The notes under the pieces were generated by a model. That model made no database searches, was not told the DNA's origin, and saw only the letters and a list, made by a program, of their open reading frames with translations. This document shows, piece after piece, positions 1-4,081 of a stretch of DNA of 5,366 nucleotides. Each line of letters begins with the position of its first letter. The stretch's first letter is position 1. The stretch spans positions 1 through 5,366 of the forward strand of contig JAGVCI010000018.1 in assembly GCA_020059985.1 (NCBI GenBank), given 5' to 3'. The stretch is from Candidatus Peribacterales bacterium (GTDB lineage Bacteria; Patescibacteriota; Gracilibacteria; Peribacterales; Peribacteraceae). Made by a program: the position numbers and the translations under genes.

Positions 1-308
1 ATCGCCTGTCCCAGGTTGTCCCCGTAAATTTCCGAGGTCTCCCGCGGGATCGACCGCACGCGAAGCGCGTAACTCTCCTCGCCGTCATACGGCTGGAGAA
101 AACTCTGCACACGCACATTGGAAAATTCTTTCTCCGTCGGGAAACGTATGTCGATTTCGTCGGTACCCGTCGCCTCGTGCGGCAGCACCAGTGTCACGCG
201 CACGCCGTGGTGAAGCAGTCCTTGCACGAGTCCGTGACAGGCCACACCCAGCCCGCCAAGACTGCGCGGTGGGTACTCCCAGCCAAACATCAGAGTGTGT
301 AGTGACAT
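1..308 (-). CDS. Glycosyltransferase (GT4/GT5-like, GT-B fold), N-terminal fragment
   Basis: This is a partial gene: 102 codons are visible and the frame stays open to the window edge, so the C-terminal part is missing. The protein begins MSLHTLMFGWEYPP and continues SLGGLGVACHGLVQGLL, followed by VRVTLVLP. The pattern of a hydrophobic first strand, W-E-(Y/F)-P-P, then GGLG and an alternating helix is typical of the N-terminal Rossmann domain of glycosyltransferases related to glycogen/starch synthases and GT4 enzymes; the GGLG loop contacts the sugar nucleotide. A later IYGDNLGQA segment (end of the visible part) also fits this group. The donor and acceptor cannot be told, because the C-terminal nucleotide-sugar domain lies outside the window. 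The ATG at 306-308 was chosen because the first beta strand starts straight after it; an in-frame ATG at codon 7 would cut that strand. No Shine-Dalgarno precedes it, but a good promoter lies 40 bp upstream. It lies downstream of and codirectional with the RSH gene, separated by 165 bp. Confidence 0.82.
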   Translation of the reverse strand, partial: MSLHTLMFGWEYPPRSLGGLGVACHGLVQGLLHHGVRVTLVLPHEATGTDEIDIRFPTEKEFSNVRVQSFLQPYDGEESYALRVRSIPRETSEIYGDNLGQA

Positions 309-320
309 GCGTGAAATAAA

Positions 321-338
321 ATTTGTGTAATTTGTGTT
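321..338. repeat. Tandem 9-bp direct repeat in the glycosyltransferase leader
   Basis: Two adjacent copies, ATTTGTGTA (321-329) and ATTTGTGTT (330-338), differ only in the last base. They fall inside the predicted 5' untranslated leader of the minus-strand glycosyltransferase gene (start site near 342, ATG at 308). The leader is A/T-rich and has no Shine-Dalgarno. The repeat could be an operator half-site pair, a translation enhancer or chance in an AT-rich leader; the sequence does not decide. Confidence 0.4.
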
Positions 339-348
339 AAATCTGACT

Positions 349-377
349 ATTATACCATTTTATGGCATTCCTGAGAA
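349..377 (-). promoter_or_regulatory. Sigma70-type promoter for the glycosyltransferase gene
   Basis: On the minus strand the -35 box is TTCTCA (372-377; 4 of 6 matches to TTGACA), the spacer is 17 bp (355-371), and the -10 box is TATAAT (349-354; perfect). Transcription would begin near position 342, giving a leader of about 34 nt before the ATG at 308. The perfect -10 and ideal spacing make this the best promoter in the window. It means the glycosyltransferase need not be read only from the upstream RSH gene. The -35 box overlaps a 7-bp inverted repeat (369-386), which could be an operator. Confidence 0.65.
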
Positions 378-386
378 TCCTCAGGA
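369..386. repeat. 7-bp inverted repeat overlapping the -35 box
   Basis: TCCTGAG (369-375), loop AATC (376-379), CTCAGGA (380-386): seven perfect base pairs with a 4-nt loop. It overlaps the -35 box of the glycosyltransferase promoter (372-377), the position expected of a repressor operator. It could instead be the stem of a weak transcription terminator for the RSH gene reading leftwards, but no T-run follows on that strand. No regulator gene is seen nearby. Confidence 0.4.
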
Positions 387-394
387 GGTGTGTT

Positions 395-416
395 ATGCCC
401 TAAAACAATAGGGCGT
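395..416. repeat. Inverted repeat (stem-loop) downstream of the RSH gene
   Basis: GCCCTA (397-402), 6-nt loop (403-408), TAGGGC (409-414) forms a 6-bp GC-rich stem. It extends by a T-G wobble and an A-T pair to 395-416. On the minus strand it lies about 60 bp past the RSH stop, so it may stabilise the mRNA 3' end or act as a terminator. However, the bases after it on the minus strand (ATAACACACC) are not a U-tract, so an intrinsic terminator is not well supported. Confidence 0.35.
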
Positions 417-458
417 CAACGGGTTCCAAAGTACGTGAAAACTGGACTAGAAAGACGA

Positions 459-473
459 AGGAAGCAGGTTCCT
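459..473 (-). terminator. Possible weak stem-loop directly after the RSH stop codon
   Basis: AGGAA (459-463), loop (464-468), TTCCT (469-473): a 5-bp stem immediately after the RSH stop codon at 474-476. On the minus strand it is followed by the pyrimidine-rich TCGTCTTTC. The stem is short and AT-containing and the U-tract is broken, so this is at best a weak terminator. Confidence 0.22.
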
Positions 474-1895
474 CTAGGCGGTCATCATCGTCCGAATTTT
501 CGCCTTCACCGCGGGGCGTTCGCAGGCCTTCAGCCACTCTTTTTTGATGCGCGCAGTACGTCCAAATTGTGCCTCCACGATGTCCCCATCTTCGAGAGAG
601 ACATTGATCGGTGCGGTGCGTCCGTTCACACGCACACCCTTCAGTCGACGTGCGCGAGAGGGATGCGCATAGAAAACGAAGTCGAGTGCGGTCGACGGTT
701 TTTTTAAGTGATAGAGATTATTTTTCTGATCGAAGATCGCGACGTGATCGTCACGGAAGTATCGGCGCAGCGCCTGCTCAAACTGTTTTGGTGAGCGCGC
801 TTCTGCACGCAAACTCTCGAGATTGCGGAAAAGGTTCACTCTTGCTGCATTGGACCGTAGGGCGTACATCGACTGCTTATACGTATTATGTGATGCCGTT
901 CCGTACTCACACGCGCGGTGCATCTCCGCGGTGCGGATCTGGATCTCGATCGGCTGTTCAGTGACACCCGGGAGTGGGTACACCACGGTGTGGATGGATT
1001 GGTATCCGTTCTCCTTCGGCGCACCGATGTAGTCCTTCAATTTTCCCGGAATCGGGTGCATGAACTGGTGCACGATCGCGAGTGCGCGGTAACAATCCAT
1101 GAGATCGGGAACGACGATGCGAATCGCGAGACGGTCGGTGAGTTCGTGAAACGCTCGATTCTTGATCACCATTTTTCTGTACGTGGAGTAGAGACCCTTG
1201 ATGCGCTCATCAGTTGAGCACGTGATCCCACCCTCGCGAATTTTTCGTTCGAGGAAGCGTCGCGTCTGTTTGAGTGATTGACGATCGAGCTCACGACACT
1301 CCGTAAACTTCGCTTCCAGTTGGTTCACATGTTTTGGCTGCAGAATGCGGAAACACGCATCTTCCATTTCGTAGCGCCATGCGTGCATACCGAGACGTCC
1401 GGCGATAGCTGCGTACATGTGGAGCGTCTCGTGCGCGATCTGTCGCTGGAGTCTTTTTCCGAAGCGATGGATGTTGCGCACGTCGTTGACGCGGTGCGCC
1501 ATACGCAGAGGAAGCAGGCTCGTCTCCTCCGTGAATGCGTCGATCACGAGTCCGAGGTCGTGCGTGCTCGCATCGATGTGGAGACGGCGCAGTCCGTGCA
1601 TTTTCCGAACGAGCGTGCGCTCTTTTCTCTTAAGTGGAGAGACTCTGAGTAGCTCCAATCCTTTTTCATGCACGAGGACGTCGTGGAGGACAGCAACCGA
1701 GAGCAGTGCACTTCCGTTTCCATTCTGTTCGGCAAGAACAGACGCAACTTCGAAGCCGTGCGCTGCGTAGTCCTCGCCGCTACGACGCTTGATCGACTGC
1801 AGGTGCCGGTTCGCGAAGCGAAGTGCTGCACGTACGTCACGACTCTGCTTCTTCGTCAGATGACGTGTCAGTTTCGCGGTGGTCATTCGTTTCAT
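474..1895 (-). CDS. rel: Short RelA/SpoT-homologue (ppGpp synthetase), HD-SYN-TGS
   Basis: A 473-residue member of the long RSH family that makes the alarmone (p)ppGpp by moving pyrophosphate from ATP to GTP/GDP. Residues about 35-170 form an HD domain: H46 and H71-D72 are kept (LHDVL), but the third metal-ligand position, Asp in the usual LADRLHN, is H134 (MAHRVND), and the ED pair after HD reads V75-H76. Hydrolase activity is therefore doubtful. Residues about 225-345 form the synthetase: RIKGLYSTYRKM (R231), D254 in LTDRLAIR, GKLKDYIGAPKENGYQSIH (Y298) and E317 in IEIQIRT are all present. K285-L-K-D matches the RXKD type of bifunctional enzymes rather than the EXDD type of RelA. Residues about 385-445 form a TGS domain (VNGR, LEDGDIVE), then the protein ends at KIRTMMTA. 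Usual long RSHs have about 700 residues; the helical, zinc-finger and ACT domains are absent. Start ATG 1895; an in-frame ATG at 1886 is equally possible, and neither has a Shine-Dalgarno. It is transcribed divergently from the isoprenoid operon. Confidence 0.92.
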   Translation of the reverse strand: MKRMTTAKLTRHLTKKQSRDVRAALRFANRHLQSIKRRSGEDYAAHGFEVASVLAEQNGNGSALLSVAVLHDVLVHEKGLELLRVSPLKRKERTLVRKMHGLRRLHIDASTHDLGLVIDAFTEETSLLPLRMAHRVNDVRNIHRFGKRLQRQIAHETLHMYAAIAGRLGMHAWRYEMEDACFRILQPKHVNQLEAKFTECRELDRQSLKQTRRFLERKIREGGITCSTDERIKGLYSTYRKMVIKNRAFHELTDRLAIRIVVPDLMDCYRALAIVHQFMHPIPGKLKDYIGAPKENGYQSIHTVVYPLPGVTEQPIEIQIRTAEMHRACEYGTASHNTYKQSMYALRSNAARVNLFRNLESLRAEARSPKQFEQALRRYFRDDHVAIFDQKNNLYHLKKPSTALDFVFYAHPSRARRLKGVRVNGRTAPINVSLEDGDIVEAQFGRTARIKKEWLKACERPAVKAKIRTMMTA

Positions 1896-2000
1896 GGGAG
1901 GTTCTCAGCGTAACGAATTTCTATACATTCGGGCAAATGGAACCAAATATTCATAGTTTTCCTCTGGCAGAAGGGCAAACCGAAACCTAGACTGGACGTC
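1896..2000. promoter_or_regulatory. Divergent intergenic region between RSH and the isoprenoid operon
   Basis: This 105-bp AT-richer gap must contain start signals for both directions. Leftwards, a possible -10 TATAGA (1920-1925, minus strand; 4 of 6) sits about 25 bp from the RSH start with only a poor -35 (TTGGTT, 1941-1946, 15-bp spacer). A 5-bp inverted repeat, CGAAT (1914-1918) and ATTCG (1927-1931), flanks that -10. The 7-mer GGGCAAA occurs twice (1931-1937 and 1973-1979). Neither start has a Shine-Dalgarno. The promoter positions are weak guesses; that promoters lie here follows from the divergent layout. Confidence 0.5.
1964..1993 (+). promoter_or_regulatory. Candidate promoter giving a leaderless idi transcript
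   Basis: CTGGCA (1964-1969; 4 of 6 to TTGACA), an 18-bp spacer and TAGACT (1988-1993; 4 of 6 to TATAAT). Transcription would start about 7 bp later, at or next to the idi ATG at 2001, so the mRNA would be leaderless. This fits the missing Shine-Dalgarno before idi, but both boxes are weak. Confidence 0.28.
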
Positions 2001-2573
2001 ATGGAAACGAGAACAGTACGCGCGAGTGACGAACCACTAGTGAACCTGGTCGACGAACAGGGGCACATCCACGGAAATGCTCCTGTCTCCATCGCGCACT
2101 CGGGAGAAGGACAGCTTCACGAAGCTTTTTCCATCGTGATCGGACGCAACAACAACGGCGTCATCGAAATCTTGCTCCAGTTACGCAGTCACTTGAAGAA
2201 ACGCTTTCCTCACGTTTGGGCGAATTCCGTTTGTTCGCATACCCTCCCAGGAGAAAATTTAGAGGACGCAGTGAAGCGCAGACTCAAAGAAGAACTTGGC
2301 ATCGAGTGCGAACTCACCGAATGTGGCACGTTCATCTACAAAGCTCGCGACATCGGAAATGATGATGTAGTCGAGCATGAATTCGATCACGTATTCACGG
2401 GGATGATCGATGCCAAGACCAAAGTTCACCCAAATCCGGATGAAATAGAAGAGACCAGATGGGTCGCAGTAGAGACAGTGATAGAAGAGATGCAAAAGAA
2501 TCCGTACAAATTTGCTCCATGGCTCGCACAAGTCCTCTCGCTTAGTGCTCCTCGTTTGCCAAAAGCCGCATGA
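2001..2573 (+). CDS. idi: Isopentenyl-diphosphate delta-isomerase, type I (Nudix)
   Basis: Converts isopentenyl diphosphate to dimethylallyl diphosphate in the cytosol, supplying the primer for prenyl chain growth. The 190-residue protein aligns by eye along its length with E. coli Idi (182 residues). Metal ligands are present as H33 and H40 (IAHSGEGQLHEAF), H80 in SVCSH, and E125 and E127 in VEHEF; the catalytic cysteine is C78 and the catalytic glutamate is also in the EHE motif. The loose Nudix helix typical of type I isomerases is GENLEDAVKRRLKEELG (84-100). Near the C-terminus PYKFAPW (168-174) matches the conserved PW.FSPW segment, with W174 in the active site. It is the first gene of the isoprenoid operon. 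Its TGA overlaps the uppS ATG (ATGA at 2570-2573), implying translational coupling. ATG 2001 was chosen because only about ten residues precede the conserved core; there is no Shine-Dalgarno. Type I isomerase rather than the flavin type II is notable next to an archaeal-like HMG-CoA reductase. Confidence 0.95.
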   Translation: METRTVRASDEPLVNLVDEQGHIHGNAPVSIAHSGEGQLHEAFSIVIGRNNNGVIEILLQLRSHLKKRFPHVWANSVCSHTLPGENLEDAVKRRLKEELGIECELTECGTFIYKARDIGNDDVVEHEFDHVFTGMIDAKTKVHPNPDEIEETRWVAVETVIEEMQKNPYKFAPWLAQVLSLSAPRLPKAA

Positions 2574-3238
2574 CGACTCCATTCCACATCGCGATCATCC
2601 CCGACGGCAATCGCCGTTGGGCGAAAGCGCGGAACTTAAGTCCGTGGAAGGGTCACGAGCAGGCGATCGAAAATTTCCGCTCGTACACAGAATGGTTTCG
2701 AAAGAATCCGAAGATCGGGACGCTCACGGTGTGGTGTTTTTCCACGGAGAACTGGAAGCGTGATGAGAAAGAAGTCGCGATGCTCATGGAGCTCCTCGAG
2801 CGATACTTAAAAAACGAGAAGAAAGACTTCATCAAAAATGAAATTCGCTTCCTCCACTCGGGTCGACGCGACCGCATCCCCTCCTCCTTAAGAGAAGCGA
2901 TTGAAGATGTCGAACATGCGACGGCGCAGTTCTCGCGCACACTCCACCTGGCTGTGGATTACGGTGGTCAGGACGAAATTGTCCGCGCACTAGAGAAGAT
3001 GAAAGGAAAAGAGATCACCATCGCTTCAATTCGGGAGAACCTGGATCAGCCAAAGCTCCCGGATATCGATCTCATCATCCGCACATCGGGCGAAACACGA
3101 ACAAGTAACTTCTTTCTCTGGCAGACGACCTATAGTGAGTGGATATTTTCCGAGAAATTCTTCCCGGATTTCTCGATTGCAGACCTCGAGAAAGCCGTCA
3201 CTGACCTTGAGAATCGCCAACGACGCTTCGGCGCATGA
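2570..3238 (+). CDS. uppS: cis-Prenyltransferase (undecaprenyl diphosphate synthase family)
   Basis: Adds isopentenyl units in cis to an allylic diphosphate, giving the long polyprenyl diphosphate that carries cell-wall and glycan precursors; the enzyme is cytosolic or membrane-peripheral. The family hallmarks are in order: HIAIIPDGNRRWAK (6-19) with catalytic D12, KGH (27-29), FSTENWKR (57-64), LAVDYGGQDEIVRA (127-140), DLIIRTSGETRTSNFFLWQ (167-185) with R171, R177 and S179, E190, FPDF (198-201) and the final RQRRFG. It has 222 residues, about 20-30 fewer than common bacterial UppS. The NRRW form in place of the NGRW of E. coli resembles archaeal and eukaryotic homologues and some short-chain bacterial ones, so the product chain length is not certain. 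The ATG overlaps the idi stop (2570-2573). Its own TGA overlaps the ATG of the 27-codon relic ORF (3235-3238), not the kinase start. No Shine-Dalgarno; start by reinitiation is likely. Confidence 0.95.
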   Translation: MTTPFHIAIIPDGNRRWAKARNLSPWKGHEQAIENFRSYTEWFRKNPKIGTLTVWCFSTENWKRDEKEVAMLMELLERYLKNEKKDFIKNEIRFLHSGRRDRIPSSLREAIEDVEHATAQFSRTLHLAVDYGGQDEIVRALEKMKGKEITIASIRENLDQPKLPDIDLIIRTSGETRTSNFFLWQTTYSEWIFSEKFFPDFSIADLEKAVTDLENRQRRFGA

Positions 3239-3318
3239 AGAAATCTGCCTCCGCCTACGGCAAGATCATCCAAAAATTGAAAGCGGGTTTCCTACCCGCG
3301 GACCATCATGATAAATAG
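3235..3318 (+). pseudogene. 27-codon relic of a GHMP kinase N-terminus, possible coupling ORF
   Basis: An ATG overlapping the uppS stop (ATGA, 3235-3238) opens a 27-codon frame ending in TAG at 3316-3318, 8 bp after the A of the kinase ATG opens at 3308. Its first residues, MKKSASAYGKII, match the start of the kinase (NSTASACGKII) and the general GHMP kinase opening, after which the likeness stops. At DNA level 28 of 37 bases agree between 3235-3271 and 3311-3347, including 18 of the last 19. The copies are 76 bp apart, so their frames differ. Most likely it is the broken 5' end of a duplicated kinase gene or of a lost second GHMP kinase such as phosphomevalonate kinase. Because it keeps the ATGA overlap on one side and overlaps the kinase start on the other, it may now carry ribosomes from uppS to mvk. 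A functional peptide is less likely. Confidence 0.55.
3283..3299 (+). promoter_or_regulatory. Stem-loop just upstream of the mvk start
   Basis: GCGGGT (3283-3288), loop TTCCT (3289-3293), ACCCGC (3294-3299): a perfect 6-bp GC-rich stem that ends 8 nt before the mvk ATG at 3308. It occupies the place where a ribosome binding site would be and has no T-run after it, so it is not a typical terminator. If formed, it would hinder independent initiation at mvk and make it depend on ribosomes translating the relic ORF that runs through it. Confidence 0.4.
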
Positions 3319-4081
3319 CACCGCATCTGCCTGCGGCAAGATCATCCTCTCGGGAGAATACGCCGTAGTTTTCGGGTATCCGGGCATCGCCGTCCCCTCT
3401 CCACTCCGTGTGAACATGACATTTGAAGAGAATGATCGTGGCTCGGAAATTATCTGGAATGGAATTACCGGCAATGATCACTGGAATACGTACATCAGAA
3501 AAATTTGTGAGCTTGTAGGCGCTCCGAAGGGATCGCTCACGATAGAAAATGATCTCCCACTCGGTAAAGGCATGGGCGCATCGACCGCAATGGTCGTCGC
3601 ACTCGCGAGAGTATTTGGATTGGATCGAGCTCAGGCGCTCGCGATCGAGCATCAGATGAATCCCGGTCACAGCGGCATCGACTTCGCGGTGATTTGGGAA
3701 GAAAAATCTCTCCTCTATAAGAAAGGAGAAGAACCCGAGCCAATCCATCTCTCTTTTGATCTCCAAAACACGACACTCATCGACACAGGAGCACCAAATG
3801 AAACAACAACGGAGCTCGTTGCGTGGGTGAAGGAGAGAAAAGAGGAACTCGTTGATGCACTCGAGACGATTGGGACGTGCACGGAGAGAATTATTCGAGG
3901 AGAAGATCTGAAGAGAGTGATGCGCGATCATCATCGGGCGCAGGTTGCGCTCGGAGTGGTCCCAAAGGAGGTGCAATCGTTGATCGAAGAGATCGAAAAG
4001 AAGGGCGGAGCCGCCAAAGTGATCGGGGCGGGTGGGCGAACGGGTGGTGGAGGAATGGTACTTACCTACAGAGCCGCATGA
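3308..4081 (+). CDS. mvk: GHMP kinase, probable mevalonate kinase
   Basis: Phosphorylates mevalonate to 5-phosphomevalonate with ATP. Three GHMP motifs are visible. Motif 1 is SACGKIILSGEYAVVFG (7-23) with K11 and E17. The ATP loop is LPLGKGMGASTAM (83-95), a variant of the usual GLGSSAA. Motif 3 is GAGGRTGGGGM (240-250), longer than the usual TGAGGGGC. The catalytic pair appears as E114 and D125, the latter in GHSGID, where mevalonate kinases usually read NPSGID; H121 replaces the proline. At 257 residues it is shorter than most mevalonate kinases (about 290-390), and only seven residues follow motif 3, so the usual C-terminal strand and helix are missing. SGID and the SGEYAVVFG opening favour mevalonate kinase over phosphomevalonate or homoserine kinase, but specificity is inferred mainly from the operon. 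ATG 3308 puts motif 1 at the usual place; no Shine-Dalgarno, and a stem-loop lies just upstream. Its TGA overlaps the mvaD ATG (4078-4081). Confidence 0.8.
   Translation: MINSTASACGKIILSGEYAVVFGYPGIAVPSPLRVNMTFEENDRGSEIIWNGITGNDHWNTYIRKICELVGAPKGSLTIENDLPLGKGMGASTAMVVALARVFGLDRAQALAIEHQMNPGHSGIDFAVIWEEKSLLYKKGEEPEPIHLSFDLQNTTLIDTGAPNETTTELVAWVKERKEELVDALETIGTCTERIIRGEDLKRVMRDHHRAQVALGVVPKEVQSLIEEIEKKGGAAKVIGAGGRTGGGGMVLTYRAA

Larger units (their letters stand above)
3235..3347 (+). repeat. Imperfect 37-bp direct repeat, copies 76 bp apart
   Basis: Copy 1 is 3235-3271 and copy 2 is 3311-3347; both contain the identical 13-mer GGCAAGATCATCC (3259-3271 and 3335-3347). Most differences lie in the first half, and the two copies align codon for codon as GHMP kinase N-termini. 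Similarity ends right after the 13-mer. This supports an old partial gene duplication rather than a mobile repeat. Confidence 0.6.

Noticed and set aside
395..473. Possible tRNA or other structured RNA gene, prompted by GGTTCC repeats and stems
   Set aside because: No cloverleaf, anticodon arm or known RNA core could be assembled; the stems are short and separate.
390..707. Plus-strand open frame starting at GTG 390 opposite the RSH 3' end
   Set aside because: Its start lies within the Shine-Dalgarno-like sequence itself, the product has no recognisable features, and it is antisense to the TGS and linker coding region of RSH.
1278..1770. Overlapping plus-strand open frames opposite the RSH HD domain
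   Set aside because: Composition is that of antisense shadows; the minus strand carries conserved RSH residues throughout.
3266..3976. Long minus-strand open frame of 236 codons opposite mvk
   Set aside because: It has no recognisable domain, a Cys/Arg/His-rich shadow composition, and lies opposite a clearly coding kinase.
3877..4077. Upstream extension of mvaD by 67 codons
   Set aside because: The extension is Arg/Ser/Gly-rich, lies entirely inside mvk in another frame, and the MvaD fold begins at ATG 4078, which overlaps the mvk stop in the same way as the other junctions.
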